Below, piece after piece: positions 1 through 5,599 of a stretch of 11,602 bases of DNA. A program made the translations under genes and the position numbers. Source of the stretch: CAYPTJ01 sp964413845 (GTDB lineage Bacteria; Patescibacteriota; WWE3; 9FT-COMBO-53-11). The notes beneath the pieces are model-generated. The model made no database searches, was not told the DNA's origin, and saw only the letters and a list, made by a program, of their open reading frames with translations. Numbering within the stretch: position 1 is the first letter of the stretch; the number at the start of each line of letters is the position of its first letter. The DNA lies in contig CAYPTJ010000046.1 of NCBI GenBank assembly GCA_964413845.1, positions 1 to 11,602 of the forward strand, in the 5' to 3' direction.

Positions 1-515
1 AGGTTTCCCAAGTCTCCCAAAACTGTAACTACTCTCTCCTTAAAACCTATCTTTTGAGCAGTCTTTAAGGCTTTGTGATACCAGAGCGATGCCTTTCTTA
101 AATCACGGGAATCGCCGTAGATATTTCCGAAGGTAGCATAGATATTAGCGGCGACTTTGAGTTTTTCTTTTGGCTTGCCTCCAACCTTCCTTAAGGTTGT
201 GAGAGCGTTCCTTGTGAGGACTAACGCTTTCTTCTTATCGACATCTTGATGCCAGAGAAGATAAGCAAACTTTCTTTTCGCATCAGCCTCGGTTAGAAAG
301 TCCTTTTGCCTACGGCTTATCCTTATCGCTTCTTTGAAACTTTTCTTGGCTTTTCCTACCTCACCAATATCGATGTAATAGTTAGCCAGTTTAAGAAGGA
401 TTTGAGGTTTATCCCTATCTGAGGATTTTGGGAGGGCTTTCTCTAAGATTCTTACCGCTCCAAGGGGATCACCTTCGATATTTCTTTTTCGATCGGCTTC
501 ATCCAAAACGTTCAT
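1..515 (-). CDS. TPR-repeat protein, C-terminus beyond the window
   Basis: An open frame of 171 codons reads from an ATG at 515 to the left edge without a stop, so only the N-terminal part is present. The translation is alpha-helical, with tetratricopeptide-like pairs: residues 15-29 (GDPLGAVRILEKALP), 36-69 (a helix pair with YYIDIGEVGKAKKSFKEAI) and about 120-155 (ASLWYHKALKTAQKIGF). TPR proteins are scaffolds for protein-protein contacts, and no catalytic domain is seen in this part. There is no signal peptide, so it is probably cytoplasmic. Its start overlaps the stop of the upstream tRNA-binding gene as ATGA (512-515), the usual sign of translational coupling, so it is the last visible member of the dtd operon. 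The partner cannot be told from sequence. The TPR call is good; the role is unknown. Confidence 0.8.
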   Translation of the reverse strand, partial: MNVLDEADRKRNIEGDPLGAVRILEKALPKSSDRDKPQILLKLANYYIDIGEVGKAKKSFKEAIRISRRQKDFLTEADAKRKFAYLLWHQDVDKKKALVLTRNALTTLRKVGGKPKEKLKVAANIYATFGNIYGDSRDLRKASLWYHKALKTAQKIGFKERVVTVLGDLGN

Positions 516-838
516 GAAACCTTGCTTCCTGGCTTGACTTCCTCCTCTGGAATAAGAAGAATCGGTTTTTCTCCAGAGATAGCAGCAAGAAGCATCCCTT
601 CGGATCTGACTCCCCCTATCTCCCGCGGTTCTAAATTGGCAATAACAACGATCAGCTTCCCCAAAAGTTCATAAGGTTGATGGGATTCCTTAAGCCCTGC
701 CAACAGGGTTCTTTTTTCCCGTTCCCCCAGATCAACCGTTAATTTGTAAAGTTTGTCTAGCCCTTCAACCTCTTCAACATTCTCAACTTTACCGATACGC
801 AATTCAATTTTTTGAAAATCAGAAAATGGAATAGTCAT
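512..838 (-). CDS. tRNA-binding OB-fold protein (Trbp111/MetRS C-terminal type)
   Basis: This 108-aa protein consists of the single tRNA-binding OB domain that is found as Trbp111, as CsaA, and as the C-terminal dimerisation domain of methionyl-tRNA synthetase. Family hallmarks are visible: the start FQKIELRIGKV (residues 8-18), EGLDKLYKLTVDLG (25-38), LLAGLKESHQPYELLGK (45-61), and the closing block VVIANLEPREIGGVRSEGML (64-83). Free-standing forms bind tRNA by its shape, usually as homodimers. No synthetase catalytic core lies nearby, so it may act in trans on MetRS or as a general tRNA chaperone. No SD precedes the ATG at 838. A 7-bp hairpin (858-875) separates it from the upstream small gene. 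Its stop overlaps the start of the TPR gene, and the neighbouring dtd supports a role in tRNA handling. Confidence 0.9.
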   Translation of the reverse strand: MTIPFSDFQKIELRIGKVENVEEVEGLDKLYKLTVDLGEREKRTLLAGLKESHQPYELLGKLIVVIANLEPREIGGVRSEGMLLAAISGEKPILLIPEEEVKPGSKVS

Positions 839-857
839 CTGATTAACGAATAGCTAA

Positions 858-875
858 AACTTTCTAACGAAAGTT
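858..875 (-). other. Small hairpin between the 70-aa gene and the tRNA-binding gene
   Basis: AACTTTC (858-864) and GAAAGTT (869-875) form a 7-bp stem with a TAAC loop. It includes the last bases of the 70-aa gene's stop codon. Only a short, interrupted run of T follows on the minus strand, so at most it would be a weak terminator or an mRNA processing/stability element. Confidence 0.4.
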
Positions 876-1086
876 ACCAGCTTCCCTCTTTGACGTGGCT
901 GGCGATTTCGTCCTTGAGAGCCCGAATATCCTCTGCGTGGCGTTGTTCGAGTCGCTTCCACAGCTCCAGACATCGCGGGCAGTCCTGAGCATCTGTTTTG
1001 TAAAAGTTTTCGTAGCGCCACTCTGAATCCATCAGCTCCGAAAGCTCCTGCACGAGGTTGTGGTGTAGATTAGGCATTGTTGGCAC
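874..1086 (-). CDS. Small conserved-looking protein with CPRC motif, unknown function
   Basis: About 70 residues, mostly helical and charged, with a CPRC pair in the middle (DAQDCPRCLELW) and a conserved-looking C-terminal block EEIASH-like (DEIASHVKEGSW). The CxxC could bind a metal or be redox active, but nothing else identifies it. The frame opens at a GTG at 1095, but that GTG overlaps the G-rich SD itself. The run AAGGGGGG (1095-1102) lies 8 bases before a GTG at 1086, which is the best start. The ATG at 1077 would be about 17 bases from the SD. It lies 36 bases after the dtd stop and just before the tRNA-binding gene, so it is probably in that operon. I do not recognise the family with confidence. 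Confidence 0.65.
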   Translation of the reverse strand: MPTMPNLHHNLVQELSELMDSEWRYENFYKTDAQDCPRCLELWKRLEQRHAEDIRALKDEIASHVKEGSW

Positions 1087-1122
1087 TTGTTTCACCCCCC
1101 TTCGGCTTTTAGGATAACAAAT

Positions 1123-1626
1123 TTAAGCCTCCAGAATAATCGTCACCGGACCGTCGTTGACGAGAGAAACCTGCATATACTCTCCGAACTTTCCTGTTTT
1201 GACTGGAATATCTGCCTTCCGCAACCCCTCAACGAAGAGTTCGTAGAGCTTTTCGGCTTTTCCCGGTTCGGCGGCTTTGATAAAGGAGGGTCGATGACCG
1301 CGGGAAGTATCGGCAAGAAGGGTAAACTGGGAGATAACTAAAACTTCCCCACCGACCCGTTCGGCGTTGCTCAGGGTCGCCCTGAGGGAACTCGAATGGG
1401 CGACATCCCGAACCGAGAGATTCATCCTTCGACTACGCTCAGGACTTGCGTCTTCATCAGGAAAAATCCGAAGAGTGGCGATCTTCTGTGCTAACTTCTG
1501 CACCTGCTCCTCGGTATCGCTTTCAGCTACCCCCAAAAGTACCAAAAGCCCAGAGCCGACCTCGGCGATCTTTTTCTCCCCAATAGAGACGCTTGCCTCT
1601 TTTATCCGCTGAACCACTACTCTCAT
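1123..1626 (-). CDS. dtd: D-aminoacyl-tRNA deacylase (DTD), with two repeat-derived inserts
   Basis: DTD hydrolyses D-aminoacyl-tRNAs (and Gly-tRNA-Ala), removing mischarged D-amino acids in the cytoplasm. From the ATG at 1626 it starts MRVVVQRIKEASV, as the family does. An in-frame ATG at 1644 lies in the preceding terminator hairpin and is rejected. The two family signatures are intact: SQFTL (residues 99-103) and the Gly-cisPro motif NDGPVT (157-162). Length is 167 aa against 145 in E. coli DTD. The excess is two inserts: ASPERSRR (60-67), between the RIFPDED strand end and MNLSV, and about 16 residues at 76-91, before GGEVLV. Both are encoded by palindromic repeat sequence (see repeats). 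The active-site motifs lie outside the inserts, so the enzyme is probably functional. No SD is evident. It is first in an apparent four-gene operon. Confidence 0.95.
   Translation of the reverse strand: MRVVVQRIKEASVSIGEKKIAEVGSGLLVLLGVAESDTEEQVQKLAQKIATLRIFPDEDASPERSRRMNLSVRDVAHSSSLRATLSNAERVGGEVLVISQFTLLADTSRGHRPSFIKAAEPGKAEKLYELFVEGLRKADIPVKTGKFGEYMQVSLVNDGPVTIILEA
1358..1404. repeat. Palindromic repeat inside dtd, complete form
   Basis: CTCAGGG (1370-1376) and CCCTGAG (1380-1386) form a perfect 7-bp stem with a TCG loop. Imperfect arms extend it outward (CGTTCGGCGTTG on the left, GAACTCGAATGG on the right). This matches the general layout of short dispersed palindromes with arms like CTTCGACTACGCTCAGG. 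It encodes residues 76-91 of DTD in frame. Confidence 0.75.
1424..1449. repeat. Half-palindrome repeat inside dtd
   Basis: CCTTCGACTACGCTCAGGA is one arm of the same repeat family; it matches the left arm of the neighbouring copy at 13 of 19 positions. On the coding strand it encodes the PERSRR peptide (residues 60-67 of DTD). Confidence 0.75.
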
Positions 1627-1640
1627 TTGATTCAATGATA

Positions 1641-1676
1641 ACAAAGAAAAAGGCCGTCTCCTAAGAAACGGCCTTT
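1641..1676 (-). terminator. Intrinsic terminator after the 508-aa membrane protein
   Basis: AAAGGCCGT (1649-1657) pairs with ACGGCCTTT (1668-1676), 9 bp with a 10-base loop. On the minus strand a TTTTTCTTTG tract follows. It lies about 10 bases past the 1687 stop codon and just before dtd. Confidence 0.9.
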
Positions 1677-1686
1677 AATTTATTCA

Positions 1687-3213
1687 TTAACGACGGCTGA
1701 GCTCCTCGACGATCTGACGCATCAAACCAAGAAGCTCATCCTCACTCATCTCGGAGAGATCTTTCAGCTGTGGGCAACTAACGGTTGCACCACAAGGGAT
1801 AGGATCCGAACCTCCCACTCCTGCCATCCAACGATCAAGCGAAGCCTTGGAGCAGAAATGGAGGACGTTATCCTCATTCTCCACCAAGATGGTTAGAGCA
1901 ATCCCTGTCTTTTGCTGGACAGTAACAGTGTACATCCAGAAGAGAACTCCATCGTTGATGAGAGGGCGGGGTTCGATAACGAGGTAAGTACCCGTACCCC
2001 CTTCTTCACCCTCTTCGGCCCAAATATAACCCGCTTGTGTTCCCGCTTTAGCATATCCCCAACCCACGTTGGGACCTATCTTAGCATGCTCCGGATCGAA
2101 CTCGAAGAGTTGGATTGTGCCGTCATGGGCGTCGAAGAAAAAGATCTTTTTAACGCTCTGCGAAGGCCCAACCGGCTCCGTAGCAACCATCCAGATGTTA
2201 CCCGGGAGAAGATAGGGCATCTGGTTTTCAGAGTGGGCTAGTTCTGGAACCTCTATCTGATCGCGATGGAAGAACCAGGCATTGAAGATCCCCTCCTTGT
2301 AAGCCCAGGAAGCAGCTTGATAATCAGTCAGCTCTTCAGGGAAGAGCCGCTGGCCCGCAAAACGCGGATCGCCTCGGCCTTCTTCAACAGTGAGATCCTC
2401 AATCGTCCCGTTGGCATGGAAGACCATCGCCCCTGCCCAATAGGGCACTTGGACCGGGAAGCGGAAGTGGTACTTGATGTACGGCGCCACCCCAAGCCAA
2501 CCCCCATCCGGCTCAACTGGCAGGTAGAAGATCTCGGGATATTTAGCCCAATATCCTCTAACCATAAACTGCCAAAGGATATTATGATGTAGGAACATCT
2601 CCTCGCCATATTTGAACGGCTGATGGATGACGGTAAGGTTGGTATCGTTATCGATAACCATAAAACCGTCCATCTGATAGACAAAGGAGTTGACGAACCC
2701 ATTAGGCACCCGCGGTGCTACCCAGAGAAAGTTCTCGTTGAAATCGATAGGGTCCATGTCTCCTACCTGCAGACGGCTGTCCTCTTGTTTGTTGCGCGCC
2801 AAAGTTTCTGCTACCTCAAGAGGAACAAACCGCACCCGCTCAGTCTCTGGAAGCTCAGTGGTAATCTCTGGCTTCATCTCCTCTGCCATATAAGCGTGGG
2901 TGATTGCGTCTGCTACATAAAATGAGGAGAAAAAGGCAAGCCAAGCAACTATGGCGACAACCAAACTTATCCAGGGAAATCTCTCGCCTCTATAACCGTA
3001 GTCCCATCTTTCAAGAGCTATAACCAACCATACTGTAATCGCTACTGCTACAGCAAGAATCCCCCAAGGCATAGGGTTGATATAAAGGAAAAAGAAAAGC
3101 CCATGCCATAACGGGCGTGTTGCCCAGAGAAACATACCTATCCCTAATAGGATAAGTATTCCTGCCACATACCACGGATTAACCTTAATCTGCAACTCCT
3201 TCTCGCGAGACAC
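1687..3213 (-). CDS. Unrecognised membrane-anchored protein, 508 aa
   Basis: Start is GTG at 3213 with a strong SD (AGGAGGTG) four to five bases upstream. The N-terminus has three clear transmembrane segments, about residues 15-31, 49-67 and 81-100, with a short hydrophobic stretch between the first two (34-46). A large soluble domain of about 400 residues follows. It is rich in aromatic residues (Trp, Tyr, Phe) and has beta-type segments such as DGFMVIDNDTNLTVIHQP and IWMVATEPVG. An odd number of segments suggests the domain faces the opposite side from the N-terminus, probably outside. A C-terminal part has HFCSKASLDRWM and IPCG, so two or three Cys are available, then an acidic tail. No enzyme motif is evident and I do not recognise the family. 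It is flanked by its own -10 box and terminator, so it is probably monocistronic. Confidence 0.85.
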   Translation of the reverse strand: MSREKELQIKVNPWYVAGILILLGIGMFLWATRPLWHGLFFFLYINPMPWGILAVAVAITVWLVIALERWDYGYRGERFPWISLVVAIVAWLAFFSSFYVADAITHAYMAEEMKPEITTELPETERVRFVPLEVAETLARNKQEDSRLQVGDMDPIDFNENFLWVAPRVPNGFVNSFVYQMDGFMVIDNDTNLTVIHQPFKYGEEMFLHHNILWQFMVRGYWAKYPEIFYLPVEPDGGWLGVAPYIKYHFRFPVQVPYWAGAMVFHANGTIEDLTVEEGRGDPRFAGQRLFPEELTDYQAASWAYKEGIFNAWFFHRDQIEVPELAHSENQMPYLLPGNIWMVATEPVGPSQSVKKIFFFDAHDGTIQLFEFDPEHAKIGPNVGWGYAKAGTQAGYIWAEEGEEGGTGTYLVIEPRPLINDGVLFWMYTVTVQQKTGIALTILVENEDNVLHFCSKASLDRWMAGVGGSDPIPCGATVSCPQLKDLSEMSEDELLGLMRQIVEELSRR

Positions 3214-3279
3214 AAAACACCTCCTCTTTAGTTATTCACGTGCTTATTCAAAAGATACCATAACTCCCAAGGTAATGCA

Positions 3280-3285
3280 ATTATA
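3280..3285 (-). promoter_or_regulatory. Candidate -10 box for the 508-aa protein gene
   Basis: A consensus TATAAT reads on the minus strand at 3285-3280, about 67 bases before the GTG start. It lies between the preceding gene's terminator and the SD. No good -35 box is seen, so the call rests on the -10 and its position. Confidence 0.45.
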
Positions 3286-3299
3286 AGGTATCCTAAGGC

Positions 3300-3337
3300 G
3301 ACAAAAAGAGGTGGTTAACCGATGATTAACCACCTCT
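3300..3337 (-). terminator. Intrinsic terminator overlapping the stop of the 181-aa gene
   Basis: AGAGGTGGTTAA (3307-3318) and TTAACCACCTCT (3326-3337) form a perfect 12-bp stem with a 7-base loop. A TTTTTG tract follows on the minus strand. The stop codon TAA (3328-3326) is part of the stem. Confidence 0.92.
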
Positions 3338-3871
3338 AGAAAAAACCTCAATAAGAGTTTTGATTAAGGTAATTGGAATCCCCAAACCTATCGCTGTCCA
3401 AATGAAGGCGTTGGTGAAACATCCTGCCCAAATGAGCAAGAACACCTCCCTACTCACCTTGGCAGAATAAGCCGCTCGAACCGCCGGTACCCCAAAGAGC
3501 GGTCCTGGACCGACGAAGATGAGAAAAACTCGAACCGGCGAAGGCAACAACTTTTCGGAAAGTTGCTTCGCGAACCAGCTCTTCACTCTGGAGAAATATC
3601 GAGAAAACTGCTTTCCTATCCTCATTGGTAAACTTCGCTCTTGCTCTTCCCTTAACTGGGCAAGATAGCGCTGGACTTTATCTGATTTGTATCCTTGGCA
3701 AAGGAGAAGATAGAAAACAGAGCTCCAAACGCCAACGGCGAAAGATAGCACAATCGCTGACCTCATCAAACCCAAGAAAAAGATCAAGGGACCGGTAAAG
3801 AGAGTGTTAAAGATAATTAAGTAAAGTAGTATCCAAAGAGAGAGTGCTTCCCACCGCAACCATCTGCGCAT
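3326..3871 (-). CDS. Unrecognised integral membrane protein, 181 aa
   Basis: An SD (AAAGGAGGAG) precedes the ATG at 3871. Two hydrophobic segments occur near the N-terminus (about residues 10-32 and 36-57). A strongly basic, charged helical stretch follows (about 60-106, with many Lys/Arg). Then come two more hydrophobic regions (about 108-126, containing FVGPGPLFGVP, and 143-172). The Gly/Pro-rich PGPLFGVP loop between membrane segments resembles that of small membrane exporters of the small multidrug export type, but this is only a resemblance. The charged middle probably lies in the cytoplasm. The last codons and stop lie inside its terminator stem. It has its own -10 box, so it is probably monocistronic. 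Confidence 0.8.
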   Translation of the reverse strand: MRRWLRWEALSLWILLYLIIFNTLFTGPLIFFLGLMRSAIVLSFAVGVWSSVFYLLLCQGYKSDKVQRYLAQLREEQERSLPMRIGKQFSRYFSRVKSWFAKQLSEKLLPSPVRVFLIFVGPGPLFGVPAVRAAYSAKVSREVFLLIWAGCFTNAFIWTAIGLGIPITLIKTLIEVFSRGG

Positions 3872-3915
3872 CTTTCTCCTCCTTTCCTAAAGATTAGATT
3901 TGAGGGTACAGCTTA

Positions 3916-3921
3916 ATTATA
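3916..3921 (-). promoter_or_regulatory. Candidate -10 box for the 181-aa gene
   Basis: TATAAT on the minus strand (3921-3916) lies 44 bases before the ATG at 3871, leaving a leader of about 38 bases that holds the SD. The -35 region is only T-rich. Confidence 0.5.
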
Positions 3922-3963
3922 CGGGCAAAATCCAAAAAGAAAAACCCGCTTATTTCACTATCC

Positions 3964-3996
3964 TAAAAAAAGACCCACCTAAAACACGGTGGGTCT
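3964..3996 (-). terminator. Strong intrinsic terminator after the small coiled-coil gene
   Basis: AGACCCACC (3971-3979) and GGTGGGTCT (3988-3996) form a perfect 9-bp stem with an 8-base loop. A run of seven T follows on the minus strand. It lies 13 bases beyond the second in-frame stop (4009-4011), not directly behind the first stop at 4090. Confidence 0.95.
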
Positions 3997-4008
3997 CAAC
4001 TAGGATCC

Positions 4009-4089
4009 TCAGCTAAGAGACTCCAAAGCCTTAGTGATGCCATCGGCTTTCGTCTCGAGGTTCTCTCCCCTCACATCATACTTATCAGC
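4009..4089 (-). pseudogene. In-frame 26-codon extension after the TAA of the small gene
   Basis: Reading on past the TAA at 4092-4090, the same frame is open for exactly 26 codons (ADKYDVRGENLETKADGITK and then ALESLS) and ends in TGA at 4011-4009, just before the terminator. The peptide is charged and amphipathic like the gene before it, and looks like its true C-terminus. One base change (for example from GAA, AAA or CAA to TAA) would explain the stop. Alternatives are stop readthrough, a sequencing error, or a natural 3' UTR that is open by chance. Confidence 0.5.
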
Positions 4090-4329
4090 TTAATCTCCAA
4101 GACGGGATATTTGGGCCACGTGTCGACGCTGCATCTCCGCGATTTGGCGGCGAAGAGCTTCATCGGCTGCCTTAATATCCCTTCGCAGGGTGGTTGCCTC
4201 TTTCCTTACAGCAGCAGCCTCCCTAACGAGGGCGTCCTTTGCCGAAACAAGAAGTTCCTTCCCAGCCCCGAAGATGCTCGTCGCATCTTCCCTCACAACC
4301 ATAATCCTGAAACCAAGAAATTTTATCAC
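4090..4329 (-). CDS. Small helical/coiled-coil protein, unknown function
   Basis: The best start is the GTG at 4329, a few bases after AAGGAGGGGG; the frame upstream of it only runs back through the leader hairpin. The 79-aa product begins MIKFLGFRIMVV, a short hydrophobic end. It continues as a long helix rich in Ala, Lys, Arg and Glu with few helix breakers after residue 30 (KDALVREAAAVRKEATTLRR). This suggests an elongated coiled coil, perhaps membrane-associated by its N-terminus. It has the best promoter in the window, a strong SD and a strong terminator, so it is probably abundantly made. The frame continues past the stop for 26 codons (see the extension), giving about 106 aa if the stop were read. 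No named family is recognised. Confidence 0.75.
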   Translation of the reverse strand: MIKFLGFRIMVVREDATSIFGAGKELLVSAKDALVREAAAVRKEATTLRRDIKAADEALRRQIAEMQRRHVAQISRLGD

Positions 4330-4354
4330 CGTCCCCCTCCTTAATAAAAAGACT

Positions 4355-4373
4355 CCTACCAAGATTTGGTAGG
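4355..4373 (-). promoter_or_regulatory. Hairpin at the 5' end of the small coiled-coil mRNA
   Basis: CCTACCAA (4355-4362) and TTGGTAGG (4366-4373) form a perfect 8-bp stem with a 3-base loop. The predicted transcription start is about 4377, so the hairpin would be within a few bases of the mRNA 5' end. A TTTTT tract follows four bases later, then the SD. It may protect the 5' end or act as an attenuator. Confidence 0.6.
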
Positions 4374-4383
4374 GCTACTATAA

Positions 4384-4412
4384 ATTATAGGTCAGGATCC
4401 TCAACTTGTCAA
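4384..4412 (-). promoter_or_regulatory. Consensus sigma70 promoter of the small coiled-coil gene
   Basis: On the minus strand TTGACA (4412-4407), a spacer of exactly 17 bases, then TATAAT (4389-4384). Both boxes match the sigma70 consensus at every base. The start of transcription would be about 4376-4378, some 50 bases before the GTG start. Confidence 0.93.
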
Positions 4413-4423
4413 GCTTTTTTAGA

Positions 4424-4447
4424 CAACCCTTTCTACATCAAGGGTTG
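4424..4447. repeat. 8-bp inverted repeat downstream of the glycosidase-like gene
   Basis: CAACCCTT (4424-4431) and AAGGGTTG (4440-4447) form a stem with an 8-base loop. No T-tract follows on either strand, so it is not a standard terminator although it lies between a stop codon and the next promoter. Confidence 0.5.
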
Positions 4448-4486
4448 ATCAATGCTTTACCTGCCTCCCACCCCAGCACTGCTCCT

Positions 4487-4525
4487 TCCAGCTCACTCCC
4501 GCATACGCGGGATGCTGTCACTGGA
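4487..4525. repeat. Extended palindrome with CCCGC-ATAC-GCGGG core
   Basis: TCCCGC (4497-4502) and GCGGGA (4507-4512) pair across ATAC. An outer stem TCCAG (4487-4491) with CTGGA (4521-4525) extends it, and ATGCTT (4452-4457) with AAGCAT (4542-4547) may form a still wider pair. It resembles the REP-like intergenic palindromes known in many bacteria. It fills the gap after the glycosidase-like gene. Confidence 0.6.
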
Positions 4526-4548
4526 GCGTCGAGTGCGGGGCAAGCATC

Positions 4549-5589
4549 TCACCTTTCACCCTCTATATTTAAAATCTCACGACCTATCACCCACAACCCA
4601 TCCCTACCTTCGAGTTTTTCCTTATACCACCATTCCGCTCCCCAAAGGTAAACCCGCTCCGCTCCCCCAAACTGAAGGAGAAGATCATAATTCTCTTTTA
4701 GGGTCTCAGGCGACATCGTCTCTTCCCTCCCTCCCCAAGGTTCAGCCTGCATCTCCACCACCCAAAACTTCTTTCCTAAATTTGTGGCAAACTGCCGCTC
4801 TTTAGCGATATTTCTTGGAGAAAAGGGACCCAAACGATAAGTTTGAATCACGAATCCACCAGGTAATACCGTTCGGGGATAGAAACTCACTCCAAACACA
4901 TCGGCTTTTTGTATTGCTTCCTTCCAAAAGGAGCGAAGGAGGACTTCCCCTCCAAAAGTAAGGACTATTGGACGGTGGTGTGAGTCATGCTCCTTAACGA
5001 AAGATAGTTCACGCGCAATCAAAGATGAGGAGAAGTGGCGACACCAACGGCGAAAGATAGGCAGGTCCAACGGCTCATTCTCCACCTGCCAGGCCTCAAT
5101 CGTTCGACTAAGCCCTGCCTTACCGGCAGGCAGGTCACCACTGGAAAAGTGCTCTACCGATGAGGCAAGATACTCAAACAGTTCTTCCTCAAATTCCTTA
5201 TCACCCAAATTTTTCGCCCAATCTGGCGGGTAACACTCCGGATAGCGAAAGTTTCGATAGCCAACTGCTAAAACCGCCTTAACCCCCCGTTTTCCCGCTT
5301 CTTGTAGATACCAATCTACTTCGCGAAAATTGAACTGATCGTTCTCTCTTTCGACCTCACTCCAGTAAACAGGGAGACGGACGGATTTCGGATGCAATTC
5401 ATCAAGAATGGCTTGATAAGTTTTCTGAGGATCAAGCCCCAAACTTTCGGCATAAAGGGGGCTAAAACTCACTCCAAACTCAATTTCATAAGGACCTTCT
5501 TCGATAACTTCGGGCTTCTGCGGAACAAGAAGAAGGGTTGCCAACGCGACAACCACTAACAAAAGAAAGATTGGATACTTTAATTCCAT
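4549..5589 (-). CDS. Membrane-anchored glycosidase-like TIM-barrel protein (clan A type)
   Basis: The 346-aa product has an N-terminal hydrophobic anchor (residues 6-22) without a clear cleavage site, then a barrel-like domain. Features of clan A (beta/alpha)8 glycoside hydrolases are present: SVRLPVYWSEVE (69-80), the acid/base motif QVENEP (168-173, Glu172), VFGVSFYPR (231-239), and a strand-end Glu in FWVVEMQAEPW (Glu279) that fits the nucleophile. It therefore probably cleaves glycans outside the cytoplasm; the substrate is unknown. An insert, GDLPAGKAGLS (151-161), is encoded by a palindromic repeat just before the acid/base strand. No SD precedes the ATG; a TAGAAT box six bases upstream suggests a leaderless mRNA. 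It follows the nucleotidyltransferase and its terminator. Confidence 0.75.
   Translation of the reverse strand: MELKYPIFLLLVVVALATLLLVPQKPEVIEEGPYEIEFGVSFSPLYAESLGLDPQKTYQAILDELHPKSVRLPVYWSEVERENDQFNFREVDWYLQEAGKRGVKAVLAVGYRNFRYPECYPPDWAKNLGDKEFEEELFEYLASSVEHFSSGDLPAGKAGLSRTIEAWQVENEPLDLPIFRRWCRHFSSSLIARELSFVKEHDSHHRPIVLTFGGEVLLRSFWKEAIQKADVFGVSFYPRTVLPGGFVIQTYRLGPFSPRNIAKERQFATNLGKKFWVVEMQAEPWGGREETMSPETLKENYDLLLQFGGAERVYLWGAEWWYKEKLEGRDGLWVIGREILNIEGER
5114..5134. repeat. Palindromic repeat inside the glycosidase-like gene
   Basis: CCTGCC (5114-5119) and GGCAGG (5125-5130) form a 6-bp stem with loop TTACC, followed by a further CAGG. It encodes the LPAGKAG peptide in frame. A related GGGCAGGCAGGG sequence occurs in the methyltransferase at 8847-8858. 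Confidence 0.75.
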
Positions 5590-5599
5590 ACGACCATTC

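Noticed and set aside
1627..1644. Upstream ATG at 1644 for dtd
   Set aside because: It lies at the preceding terminator's T-tract, has no SD, and adds residues that DTD proteins lack; MRVVVQR at 1626 is the family start.
2328..2702. Long minus-strand frame inside the 508-aa gene
   Set aside because: It is a shadow in another frame: Ser/Arg-rich, no SD and no family signature, fully covered by the SD-led gene.
4424..4447. Terminator for the glycosidase-like gene
   Set aside because: The stem is good but no T-tract follows on the minus strand; AAAAAA follows instead.
4452..4805. Plus-strand frame of 117 codons opposite the glycosidase-like gene
   Set aside because: Low-complexity Pro/Ser/Leu translation with no SD, antisense to a gene with recognisable motifs.
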